Origin: Burkholderiales bacterium | Lineage (GTDB): Bacteria; Pseudomonadota; Gammaproteobacteria; Burkholderiales; Usitatibacteraceae | Reading direction: 5' to 3' | Length of the DNA stretch: 64,000 bases | Assembly: GCA_025359985.1 (NCBI GenBank) | Contig: JANYDB010000128.1 | Location: 21,784 to 85,783 of the forward strand | Part shown: positions 25,551 through 33,876 of the stretch, piece by piece | How the letters are laid out: each line of letters begins with the position of its first letter | Position numbering within the stretch: position 1 is the stretch's first letter | Made by a program: the position numbers and the translations under genes | Notes under the pieces: model-generated | Databases searched by the model: none | What the model saw: only the letters and a program-made list of their open reading frames with translations | What the model was told of the DNA's origin: nothing

Positions 25551-27138
25551 TCAATAATGTTCGCGCTTCAAAAATAACTTCTGACGCGGTTAAACCATGC
25601 GGCCCCATGCCGTGATGACAGGCGCAATCGGCAGCGGCGCCGTGCAGATAAACGCCTAACTTTGCGGCATCCAGGGTGCTCAAGCCCTGCGCCATGAAGG
25701 CCGCAATCATGCCTGATAGCGCATCGCCCATGCCGCCGGATGCCATGCCTGGATTGCCGGTGGGGCTTATAAAATAGTGGCCAGCATGAGCACTGCCTTG
25801 CACTGCGTTCGTCAGCGTGCCCGGCATGACAATGACGGTACCGTTACCTTTCAGCACCACCACTGCGCCGGTAGAGCGTGCGATTGATTGTGCGGCGCTG
25901 ATGCGATCCTGCTGCACCTCGGCGGTGCTGATGTTCAACAAACGCGCCGCTTCGCCAGGATGCGGTGTTAAAACTATTTTTGAATTAAAACTCAAGGAAA
26001 GACAGGTGTTTCCAGCCACTTTTTCCTGAAGGGCCGCTCCAGTGCTAGACTTTTTTGCTACGATTGGCGGGATAACCCAACGCAAAGCATCCGCATCAAT
26101 TAGCATCAGCATCTGTCGTGCCCTGATTTTTGTCATGATGGATTTGGCGGCTGCGCTCTGACCCATCCCCATGCCGATGGCAAACACCGTGATCGCTTCA
26201 TTTGCCGCTAAATCACGCGCCGTGCGCATCATGATTTCCGGATTGATCGGATCGTGCGACAGAGCTTGATCGGCCATTAGCCCGACATACACTTTGCCAG
26301 GCCCCATATGTAATGCGGCCCGCGCCGCCAGGATGGCAGCACCGACCATGCCATCGGCCCCACCGATAATGCCCACTTGGCCGTAAGTGCCTTTGTGCGA
26401 ATGATGGCGACGTTGCGGAATCAGCGCAGCGCAATCGCTTTCGGTCAGCAGCGTGCCTGAAGATGGCGGCAATTTAGCGCCTAGCGTATCAATCAAAATC
26501 TCGCCACAGCAATCGCTGCCGTCTGCCGTATACAGGCCAGGTTTGGCGCCGAGAAAGGTGAGGGTGGTGGTGGCGTGAATCACTGCGCCAGGGGCCGCAC
26601 CAGTATCAGCTATAAGGCCGCTCGGGATATCGATAGCCAAAATCGGGATGTCGTGTTTTTCACTGAGCGCGTTGGCCGCATCAATGATGTGGGCGAATTC
26701 GCCAGCCGGTCGTTGTGTAAGACCAATACCAAAAATGCCATCAATTATTAGACCGTAACCAGATGTAGACGTAGACGTAGACCCAACCGCAGACCCAAAT
26801 TCCAAGCCTGGCGTGGCTTTGACGAAACTTCCTTTGGCCTTGATATATTCTGCGCAGGCTGTTTTAGCCACGGGGCCAGGATGTTTTTGCTCGCCTACCG
26901 ACACTACGGTGATGTTTATTTTCTGCTTTTGCAGGATGCGCGCAGCCACCCAGGCATCGCCACCATTGTTGCCAGGTCCGACAAGAATCAGCACATTTTT
27001 TTTGCGCTTGTGCAGCAGCTTGATGGCGCAGGCCGCGATCGCTTCCCCAGCAGCTTGCATCAGCGAGATCCGCGAATGAGCGGTGGTGTGAGCAGTTTCG
27101 ATTTGCCGGATTTCGGCAACAGTGTAAAGAGCAGTCAT
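25519..27138 (-). CDS. nnr: Bifunctional NAD(P)HX epimerase/dehydratase
   Basis: Repairs hydrated NADH and NADPH. 539 aa. The N-terminal YjeF epimerase domain (1-235) has LVGPGNNGGDAWVAARIL and IDGIFGIGL. The C-terminal ADP-dependent dehydratase domain (245-530) has GIIGGADGMVGAAILAARAA and the catalytic-loop signature NPGMASGGMGDALSGMIA. A GSTSTSTSG insert near residue 125 is encoded by three GTAGAC hexamers at 26765-26782 in the epimerase part. It lies 64 bp downstream of nadB on the same strand, grouping NAD synthesis with NAD repair. Confidence 0.95.
   Translation of the reverse strand: MTALYTVAEIRQIETAHTTAHSRISLMQAAGEAIAACAIKLLHKRKKNVLILVGPGNNGGDAWVAARILQKQKINITVVSVGEQKHPGPVAKTACAEYIKAKGSFVKATPGLEFGSAVGSTSTSTSGYGLIIDGIFGIGLTQRPAGEFAHIIDAANALSEKHDIPILAIDIPSGLIADTGAAPGAVIHATTTLTFLGAKPGLYTADGSDCCGEILIDTLGAKLPPSSGTLLTESDCAALIPQRRHHSHKGTYGQVGIIGGADGMVGAAILAARAALHMGPGKVYVGLMADQALSHDPINPEIMMRTARDLAANEAITVFAIGMGMGQSAAAKSIMTKIRARQMLMLIDADALRWVIPPIVAKKSSTGAALQEKVAGNTCLSLSFNSKIVLTPHPGEAARLLNISTAEVQQDRISAAQSIARSTGAVVVLKGNGTVIVMPGTLTNAVQGSAHAGHYFISPTGNPGMASGGMGDALSGMIAAFMAQGLSTLDAAKLGVYLHGAAADCACHHGMGPHGLTASEVIFEARTLLNTGLKNHHDE
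26765..26782. repeat. In-frame hexamer repeat (GTAGAC)3 in nnr
   Basis: Three exact GTAGAC units, encoding Ser-Thr repeats (STSTST) on the minus strand within a surface loop of the NnrE domain. Confidence 0.85.
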
Positions 27139-27202
27139 TGCTAGACATTCATTGTTTTGAAAACTATTTGGTTGCGCGATGTTAGCTGACAGTTCGCGGG
27201 CT

Positions 27203-28804
27203 TTAGGTGGCAGGTGTTAATACGGTATCTTTTGCTACCGCCAGCATTTGCGGATAATCCGCACTGTAATGCAGGCCACGACTTTCTTTGCGCTCAATCG
27301 CTGAACGTACAATCAGCTCGGCAGTTTGCAATAAATTACGCATCTCGATCAAATCATTGGAGACACGAAAATTGGCGTAGTACTCGTGAATTTCGGCTTT
27401 CAGCAAATTGATGCGATGCATCGCGCGCTCAAGGCGTTTGTCCGTGCGCACAATGCCGACGTAATCCCACATGAACCGGCGCAGCTCGTCCCAATTGTGG
27501 GAAATGATTACCTCTTCATCCGCGTTTGTGACGCGACTTTCATCCCAAGCAGGGAGCGCAGGCATCAACGTGGCGACAGAAGACTGAATATCGTTCACCA
27601 CCGCGTCTGAAAAGACCAGGCACTCGAGCAGCGAATTACTCGCCAGGCGGTTCGCACCGTGCAAACCGGTGCAGGAGACTTCACCGATCGCGTACAGATT
27701 ATCAACATCGGTGCGACCACGTAAATCAGTCACCAGACCGCCGCAGGTATAGTGGGCCGCCGGCACAATCGGAATGGCGTCCTTGGTAATATCGATACCG
27801 AGGGTCAGGCATTTTTCGTAAATATTGGGGAAATGGGATTTCAAAAAATCAGCGGGTTTGTGCGAAATATCGAGATAAACAAAATCGATACCGCGCTTTT
27901 TCATTTCATAGTCGATCGCGCGGGCAACGATGTCGCGTGGCGCCAGCTCGGCACGCTCATCATGCGCGGGCATGAAACGCTCGCCTGGTTTGGTTTTGTC
28001 GTTTACGTCAGGTAGTTTTAATAGGCCGCCCTCACCGCGCACCGCTTCGGTGATGAGATACGATTTGGCCGCAGGATGATAAAGGCACGTCGGATGAAAC
28101 TGCATGAACTCCATATTAGCCACTCGACAACCCGCTCGCCAACCCATCGCTACACCGTCGCCGGTAGCAACATCAGGGTTAGTGGTGTAAAGATAGACCT
28201 TGCCTGCGCCGCCGGTGGCCAGTGCCGTAAAACGCGCTGAAACCGTAGAGACCCGGCCGGTCTTGTTATTTAACGCATACGCCCCGAAGCAGCGGTTTTC
28301 ATCGCGGCGTTTGAGCTGCTTACTGGTAATTAAATCGACCGCAATATGGTGCTCAAGCACCTCAATATTCGGGTGCGATTTTAATTGCGACACCAGGGTT
28401 TTTTGTACCGCGCGTCCAGTTGCATCGGCGGCATGCACAATCCGCCGATGCGAATGTCCGCCCTCGCGAGTGAGATGAAGCTCATCGTGGTTGTTGTCAT
28501 CGCGAGTAAAAGGCACGCCCTGGTTTACCAGCCATTCCACCGCTTCCCGGCCATGTTCAACCACGAAACGCACCGCATCGTCTTTGCACAGGCCAGCGCC
28601 GGCAATATGGGTGTCACGGATATGGTTTTCAGCGGAATCATCATCGCTCAAAACGGCGGCTATTCCACCCTGTGCCCAGGCGCTCGCGGCATCCAGCAGC
28701 TCATGCTTGGTCAAGAGTGCCACTTTTTGAGTTTCAGCCAAGCGCAACGCCAAGGACATGCCCGCTAAACCGCTGCCAATAATCAAAACATCGTATTTTT
28801 TCAT
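27203..28804 (-). CDS. nadB: L-aspartate oxidase
   Basis: First enzyme of de novo NAD synthesis, oxidising L-aspartate to iminoaspartate with FAD. 533 aa. FAD motif [20 protein letters not shown], substrate and flavin region [48 protein letters not shown] and [21 protein letters not shown] are all intact. The C-terminal three-helix region follows ([20 protein letters not shown]). Divergent from the sigma-E operon. Confidence 0.97.
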   Translation of the reverse strand: MKKYDVLIIGSGLAGMSLALRLAETQKVALLTKHELLDAASAWAQGGIAAVLSDDDSAENHIRDTHIAGAGLCKDDAVRFVVEHGREAVEWLVNQGVPFTRDDNNHDELHLTREGGHSHRRIVHAADATGRAVQKTLVSQLKSHPNIEVLEHHIAVDLITSKQLKRRDENRCFGAYALNNKTGRVSTVSARFTALATGGAGKVYLYTTNPDVATGDGVAMGWRAGCRVANMEFMQFHPTCLYHPAAKSYLITEAVRGEGGLLKLPDVNDKTKPGERFMPAHDERAELAPRDIVARAIDYEMKKRGIDFVYLDISHKPADFLKSHFPNIYEKCLTLGIDITKDAIPIVPAAHYTCGGLVTDLRGRTDVDNLYAIGEVSCTGLHGANRLASNSLLECLVFSDAVVNDIQSSVATLMPALPAWDESRVTNADEEVIISHNWDELRRFMWDYVGIVRTDKRLERAMHRINLLKAEIHEYYANFRVSNDLIEMRNLLQTAELIVRSAIERKESRGLHYSADYPQMLAVAKDTVLTPAT

Positions 28805-28889
28805 TGAAAAATAATTCTTGTGGAAGGTGAAGGTTCAAAAAATCAGCAGGCCAAAATGCGACGGGAGAGCCTGCAATAGTATTCCGGAT

Positions 28890-28917
28890 GGAACTATTGT
28901 TTACCGAGTCGGTCTGT
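28890..28917 (+). promoter_or_regulatory. Candidate sigma-E (AlgU-type) promoter for rpoE operon
   Basis: GGAACTA at 28890-28896 and TCTGT at 28913-28917 are separated by 16 bases. They match GAACTT-N16-TCTGA with one mismatch in each element. It lies upstream of rpoE and fits the autoregulation typical of this operon. Confidence 0.6.
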
Positions 28918-29278
28918 CTTGTAGCGCTAAAATAAGGTTATTAATGCAAAAAATTTTAGGGTGTGAAGCAAAATATGTGGCGATTGCCTTAGTCAGGATC
29001 GTAGGTGCGCAAATCAGGCTAAAAACCACAACACAGGCGAGTAGAATACAAAAAGGATTACAGAGATGACTGCGACGACTGACGTGACGTTTATAATACC
29101 TGACGGTATTGATATTCATTCGAGAATTAAGCGCGGCCTTGGGCTGGGCACGAAATCCGCGGCTATTGTTGGGAAATCAGTGCAGACTGGCACTGCAACC
29201 TCGACCAAGCAAGTCGTGCAAAAAAGTGTTGCCGAAGTTGTAGGCAAGGGGTCAACACCGTTTCAGGGAAAATCATTG
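28918..29278 (+). other. Long leader of the rpoE operon
   Basis: About 360 bases between the predicted sigma-E promoter and the rpoE start. A frame in phase with rpoE stays open from 29066, but its Thr/Lys/Val-rich product has no RpoE similarity and I do not call it coding. No riboswitch or strong hairpin is seen. Confidence 0.4.
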
Positions 29279-29878
29279 ATGAGTGATCGCGAAGTCGATC
29301 AACAATTGGTAGAGCGAGCACAGGCGGGCGACAAAAAAGCGTTCGAATTGCTCGTTATTAAATACCAGCGCAAGGTAGAGCGTCTGTTATCGCGGATTAT
29401 TCGTGACCATGCAGAGGTTGAAGATATATCCCAGGAAGCGTTTATAAAAGCTTATCGCGCCTTGGCCAATTTCCGTGGAGATAGCGCTTTTTATACATGG
29501 CTGTACCGTATCGCAATCAATACCGCCAAAAATTATCTCGTCAGCAAAGGGCGGCGCGCACCGACCACCACCGAATTTGATATAGAAGAAGCCGAAGGGT
29601 TTGAGGACGCGACCGGGCTGCGTGACGTAGCGACCCCCGATGCCGAACTAATGTCGAAACAAATTGGCCAGATCGTGAATCGAACAATTGATAACCTGCC
29701 TGAAGAATTAAGAACCGCGATTACGTTGCGCGAAATCGATGGTTTGAGTTACGAAGAAATCGCGCAAATCATGGATTGCCCGATCGGTACAGTACGATCA
29801 AGAATCTTTCGCGCCCGGGAGGCGGTAGCAGAACAGTTACGTCCGCAACTCGAAACGTCGAAAGACAGGAGATGGTGA
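29279..29878 (+). CDS. rpoE: RNA polymerase sigma-E factor (RpoE/AlgU)
   Basis: 199 aa from ATG 29279, the usual RpoE length, with AGGGA 9 bases upstream. Region 2 has ALVIKYQRKVERL-like pattern LLVIKYQRKVERLLSRII, then AEVEDISQEAFIKAYRAL and the -10 reading segment FYTWLYRIAINTAKNYL. Region 4 has LPEELRTAITLREIDGLSYE and CPIGTVRSRIFRAREAV. Directs the envelope stress response. It is followed directly by rseA, rseB and mucD, which shape its regulated release. Confidence 0.96.
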   Translation: MSDREVDQQLVERAQAGDKKAFELLVIKYQRKVERLLSRIIRDHAEVEDISQEAFIKAYRALANFRGDSAFYTWLYRIAINTAKNYLVSKGRRAPTTTEFDIEEAEGFEDATGLRDVATPDAELMSKQIGQIVNRTIDNLPEELRTAITLREIDGLSYEEIAQIMDCPIGTVRSRIFRAREAVAEQLRPQLETSKDRRW

Positions 29879-29879
29879 A

Positions 29880-30491
29880 ATGAACGAAAAATTATCGGCC
29901 CTGATGGATGGCGAGCTTGACCGCGAAACAGCGGCGATTGCGATCAGAGCGCTCGGCAACAGTGATCCGCAGAGGCAGCATTGGGATTGTTATCATTTGA
30001 TCGGCGATGTTTTGCGCGGCGTAGAACAAACGCGGGATGCGCATCTTAATTTGACCGAACAAACCGTTTGCTCGATAGTTAGGCGTCGTGCTTCGGCGGA
30101 TATTATTTTCGCGCAGCTTGCCGCTGAGCCGACCGTGTTGGCGCCAGCCGCGATCCGTCAGGCTCGCTCAGCTACAAGAGCAACGCCTATTCAGCAGCGA
30201 ACGCGTTTTGCGCTTGCTATGGCGGCCTCAGTGGTTACCGTTTCAGCGATCGGCGTCATTGCATTCAAACAACAACAAGGTTCACTTTCTGCGCCGTCCC
30301 AAATTGCACAGCAAACACCGACTAGGCCTTTAGCAGGGACAGCCGCAGCGCCCTTAAGCACAGCAACACTCAAAGGTCCTGAAACGAGGGTCAACGATTA
30401 TCTTTTGGTGCATCGTCAATTTGCCAATCCCGCTGCACTACAGGCGGCAGTGCTGAAACGTAGTGAGCAGCGTCAGGCAACAGGGCAGTGA
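29880..30491 (+). CDS. rseA: Anti-sigma-E factor RseA/MucA
   Basis: 203 aa. The N-terminal RpoE-binding domain is LSALMDGELDRETAAIAIRAL ... WDCYHLIGDVLRG, the typical RseA_N pattern. A single transmembrane helix near residues 102-122 (FALAMAASVVTVSAIGVIAF) places the C-terminal part in the periplasm, ready for RseB binding and regulated proteolysis. It starts 1 bp after rpoE and overlaps rseB by 4 bp. Confidence 0.93.
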   Translation: MNEKLSALMDGELDRETAAIAIRALGNSDPQRQHWDCYHLIGDVLRGVEQTRDAHLNLTEQTVCSIVRRRASADIIFAQLAAEPTVLAPAAIRQARSATRATPIQQRTRFALAMAASVVTVSAIGVIAFKQQQGSLSAPSQIAQQTPTRPLAGTAAAPLSTATLKGPETRVNDYLLVHRQFANPAALQAAVLKRSEQRQATGQ

Positions 30492-31651
30492 GCTTCATTG
30501 TAATTTCTAAATATTTGGGCATATTCGACGGTGTACAGCAGAAATCCATGAAAGTACCAGGCGATCAATTCATTCAGTGGCGCGCAGATTTATTTGAATT
30601 ATGCCGTTTGCAAAGATTAACGGCATTTGTTTTGGCAGTCCGTGCAGCTTTTAGCTTAATCACGCTTTTTTCTCTGTTTATGCTTTTTGCCAATGCGTTC
30701 TGGGTAGAAATAGCAGCGGCACGAGATAATCGTGACGGACGCGATCCTGAAGCCGTTGAGTGGCTCGAGCGCATTTCCAAGGCATCCCGGGACTTGCTCT
30801 ATACCGGCGTGTTTGTGCATCAGACGTTGGATAACAGCAGCACATCACGTGTGACTCATATGCTGGATCGCCAGGGCGTTGAGCACGAAAAAATAGAAGC
30901 GCTTGATGGCCCATTGCGCGAGATCATTCGCCGTAACGAGGAAATGTTTTGCTATCAGCCGGATCTAAAGACGGTGCGTCTTGACCGGCGCGCTACGGGG
31001 CGATTTTTCCCCTCGTTAATTACGGGAAACCCAAAGGCGGTAGCTGAAAATTATCGTGTCAAGATGGGGCCTGTAGAACGTATCGCTGGCTACGACTGTC
31101 AATGGATTTTTCTGGAACCCAAAGACGAGATGCGCTACGCACAAAAGCTGTGTGCCGAAATGGGTACCGGGCTGTTACTGCGCGCGCGCACCTACAACGA
31201 CCGTAACCAGATGCTTGAACAATTTATGTTTACGCAGCTTGATGTCAGCGGCAGCGTGGCTAAGCTGTCTTTGAAATCCCGCTATGAGCAGAGCCCCGGT
31301 TGGCAACGTGATTATTCGGTTAAATCGCAAACGGCTGACACTGATACAGGCTGGATTGTGAAAAATTTGCCAGCCGGTTTCAAGAAGGTGATGGAGATGG
31401 TGCGTTCACTAACCGGACAAACACAGCCGATCTCGCATCTGGTGTTTTCTGATGGGCTCTCGCATGTTTCGGTTTTTGCGGAGCCCTCTGCAGTCTCAGG
31501 CAAAGTCACTGCTTCGGGCGCGTCAGATGATGCGCCTACCACTTTTGCGATTCGCACTGTGGCAGATTATCAGGTCACAGTGATGGGTGAAGTGCCGCTC
31601 GCGACGGTCCAACTGATTGCGGATGGTGTAAGCCGACGGGGCCGCCAGTAA
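30488..31651 (+). CDS. rseB: Periplasmic regulator RseB/MucB
   Basis: 387 aa. The MucB/RseB fold is recognisable from DPEAVEWLERISKASRDLLYTGVFVH through HEKIEALDGPLREIIRRNEEMFCYQPD, with the C-terminal domain containing WIVKNLPAGFK. An N-terminal hydrophobic segment (FSLITLFSLFMLFANAFW) before residue 80 is the export signal. The GTG start at 30488 overlaps the rseA stop, but the leader before the signal is long. ATG at 30548 would give a shorter version. RseB senses envelope damage and protects RseA from cleavage. Confidence 0.92.
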   Translation: MSFIVISKYLGIFDGVQQKSMKVPGDQFIQWRADLFELCRLQRLTAFVLAVRAAFSLITLFSLFMLFANAFWVEIAAARDNRDGRDPEAVEWLERISKASRDLLYTGVFVHQTLDNSSTSRVTHMLDRQGVEHEKIEALDGPLREIIRRNEEMFCYQPDLKTVRLDRRATGRFFPSLITGNPKAVAENYRVKMGPVERIAGYDCQWIFLEPKDEMRYAQKLCAEMGTGLLLRARTYNDRNQMLEQFMFTQLDVSGSVAKLSLKSRYEQSPGWQRDYSVKSQTADTDTGWIVKNLPAGFKKVMEMVRSLTGQTQPISHLVFSDGLSHVSVFAEPSAVSGKVTASGASDDAPTTFAIRTVADYQVTVMGEVPLATVQLIADGVSRRGRQ

Positions 31652-31784
31652 CCGGTTTGTAGTCATGTTTGGAATGAGATGGGTATAGAAATTGTGGCGC
31701 GTTGTTTAATTAGTAGCGTGTGATGGTGGCAGATGATGAATCGGATACAGTGGATCAGCGGTAGGATTTCAATATAAACATTGC

Positions 31785-31804
31785 CGCCGGGTGGTTGCCC
31801 GGCG
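31785..31804 (+). terminator. Hairpin between rseB and mucD
   Basis: Perfect 7-bp stem CGCCGGG/CCCGGCG with a TGGTTG loop, followed by TTTGTATT. The T-run is short, so it may attenuate rather than end transcription into mucD, whose start is 21 bp further on. Confidence 0.45.
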
Positions 31805-31825
31805 TTTGTATTAACGGAGAGCGGA

Positions 31826-33352
31826 ATGAATAATCATGTTGCCAATGTTGCCAGTGCTAGCAAAGTGCTGAATTTTAAATGGGTTATTGCGGCCTTTTTT
31901 GTCGTAGCTTGTTCTTTGCTGGTGGCTATGCCGCATGCTGGTGCCAAAGAACTGCCGGACTTTACTGAGTTGGTCGATAAATTCGGGCCTTCTGTTGTTA
32001 ATGTAAGCACCAAAGCGCGACCTCGGCAGGCGCAAGCACAGTTTGACGAAAATGATCCGATGTATGAATTTTTCCGCAGGTTTATGCCGCCAGGTGCTGT
32101 GCCCAATCCGAGTAACCCCAATACACCGGGCAATCCAAATGCGCCGCGCCGCAAATCCCCGCGGACAGTGCCACCTGGCACGGCCGAAGAGGCTCCTCTA
32201 CGTAACCTCGGGGTAGGCTCTGGCTTTATTTTTTCTAGTGACGGTTATGTCCTAACAAATGCACATGTGGTGGCTGATGCGGATGAAGTCACCGTAACGT
32301 TAACGGATAAACGTGAGTTCAAGGCTAAAGTCATCGGCGCCGATCAGCGCACAGATATCGCAGTGTTGAAACTGGCGGCGACTGATTTGCCAAAAGTAAA
32401 TATTGGCGACTCCGATAAAGTTCGTGTCGGCGAATGGGTAATGGCGATAGGCTCACCATTTGGATTTGAAAATACGGTGACAGCCGGTATCGTTAGCGCT
32501 AAAACCCGCGATACCGGTGATTTTGTACCGTTTATTCAAACTGATGCCGCCGTCAACCCGGGTAACTCTGGCGGCCCATTGTTTAATATAAAAGGCGAAG
32601 TGGTAGGTATAAATTCGCAGATTTTTTCGGGTGGTGGCGGCTATATCGGCATCTCGTTTGCAATACCGATCAATACGGCAGTGGATACCGCAAACCAGAT
32701 TATTAAAAGCGGCAAAGTAACGCGCGGCCGTATAGCCATCGAGATGATGCCCGCACCGATCACCGATGATTTGGCTAGCGCCCTTGGCCTGCCTGCATCG
32801 CCTGGCGTGATGATCAAAACGGTTGAAGAAGGCGGGCCAGCTGATAAAGTTGGCGTCAAGGCGCGCGATATTATTCGCAAGGTTGATGGCAGCGCAGTCA
32901 AAAACAATATTGACGTCATCCGGAATATCTCCAGTAAAGCACCCGGTAGCCAGGTCACATTAACCATCTGGCGCAAAGGTGTGGAAAAAGACTATGTTGT
33001 TACCATTGCTGAGGCTCCCGCTGATGCCGCACCGGTAGCGAGCAAAAAGGATGATGGCACTCCCTTTCAGGAGGCTGATCGCCTCGGTTTGGTGGTCAGG
33101 GATCTAATTGCCAAAGACAAAATTGAGCAAAAGTTGACACTGGGCGTGATTATTGAAGATGTGGATGGACCCGCAGAGCGGGCTGGTCTTCAGGCAGGCG
33201 ACGCAATTTTGGCGCTCAATAATACAGAAATAAAAAACGCAGCTCAATTCAATCAGCTAGTCACTAAAATTGATAGCAAAAAAGCGATTGCATTGCTGGT
33301 ACAGCGTGGCAAAGAAACTCGATATATCACGTTGAAGCCTGATTCCAAATAG
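31826..33352 (+). CDS. mucD: Periplasmic serine protease/chaperone MucD (DegP family)
   Basis: 508 aa from ATG 31826, preceded by GGAGAGCGGA. An in-frame upstream extension runs through the hairpin and is not used. Signal peptide at about residues 18-40. Trypsin-like domain with H147 (TNAHVV), D177 (RTDIAV) and S248 (GNSGGP). Two PDZ domains at about 275-385 and 400-500. A Pro/Asn-rich loop (PNPSNPNTPGNPNAP) lies in the LA-loop region. Degrades misfolded envelope proteins and completes the sigma-E operon. Confidence 0.96.
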   Translation: MNNHVANVASASKVLNFKWVIAAFFVVACSLLVAMPHAGAKELPDFTELVDKFGPSVVNVSTKARPRQAQAQFDENDPMYEFFRRFMPPGAVPNPSNPNTPGNPNAPRRKSPRTVPPGTAEEAPLRNLGVGSGFIFSSDGYVLTNAHVVADADEVTVTLTDKREFKAKVIGADQRTDIAVLKLAATDLPKVNIGDSDKVRVGEWVMAIGSPFGFENTVTAGIVSAKTRDTGDFVPFIQTDAAVNPGNSGGPLFNIKGEVVGINSQIFSGGGGYIGISFAIPINTAVDTANQIIKSGKVTRGRIAIEMMPAPITDDLASALGLPASPGVMIKTVEEGGPADKVGVKARDIIRKVDGSAVKNNIDVIRNISSKAPGSQVTLTIWRKGVEKDYVVTIAEAPADAAPVASKKDDGTPFQEADRLGLVVRDLIAKDKIEQKLTLGVIIEDVDGPAERAGLQAGDAILALNNTEIKNAAQFNQLVTKIDSKKAIALLVQRGKETRYITLKPDSK

Positions 33353-33383
33353 CCGCACAGGTTGAATTCAGGTTGAAAACAGG

Positions 33384-33722
33384 TTGAAAAAGCTGACGGT
33401 TTTATCCCGAACCTATTGTCACCTCTGTGATGACATGATCGCGGCCTTGCAAGCACTGCAAGGCCGCGCACAGCATGAGCCGCATCATGCGCATGATGCG
33501 CATAAGGCTGGTGTGAGCAGCGACATCAAAGCCAAAACGGAAACGGCGCAGTTTATGTGGGAGGTTCTCGATATTGACCTCCATCCCGAGCTGGAATCGC
33601 AATACGGCGACAAAGTGCCCGTTTTGCTTGCCCACAAAGACGGGATAAAAGTTGAGCTTTGCCATCACTTCATGGATGAAAAAAAGCTGTTGACCTACCT
33701 GCGTCAAGAGGCAGGCAGTTAG
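33384..33722 (+). CDS. Glutaredoxin-like protein (DUF836) with His-rich insert
   Basis: 112 aa. Thioredoxin-fold start LTVLSRTYCHLCDDM with a CxxC redox pair and the cis-Pro region GDKVPVLLAHKDG. Residues 30-50 contain HEPHHAHDAHK, encoded by a GCGCAT/GATGCG repeat stretch, which is absent from ordinary family members. The start is TTG at 33384. This gene commonly sits between mucD and lepA in betaproteobacteria. Confidence 0.82.
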   Translation: MKKLTVLSRTYCHLCDDMIAALQALQGRAQHEPHHAHDAHKAGVSSDIKAKTETAQFMWEVLDIDLHPELESQYGDKVPVLLAHKDGIKVELCHHFMDEKKLLTYLRQEAGS

Positions 33723-33830
33723 CGGTGTAGCAAAGCGGTTTTAGTCTTGCTTTGAGTTCCCTTTGAATTAACTCGTGGGATGGCTCAGTTATGCGTTAAA
33801 ATTGTGAGTTGTCCAGCAGTACAGACCAAT

Positions 33831-33858
33831 AAGGGCACGATGTCGTGCCCTTATTTTT
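33831..33858 (+). terminator. Strong hairpin with T-tract before lepA
   Basis: Stem AAGGGCACG/CGTGCCCTT (9 bp, loop ATGT) followed by ATTTTTT. It ends 18 bp before the lepA start codon. It could end the rpoE-mucD operon, or act in a lepA leader. Its stem core is shared with the inverted repeat after efp. Confidence 0.8.
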
Positions 33859-33876
33859 TGCCAGAACCGTAAAATC

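Noticed and set aside
29066..29278. N-terminally extended RpoE
   Set aside because: RpoE proteins are about 199 aa and start MSDREVDQQL here with a good ribosome binding site; the extension is low in family-like residues. Kept only as a leader.
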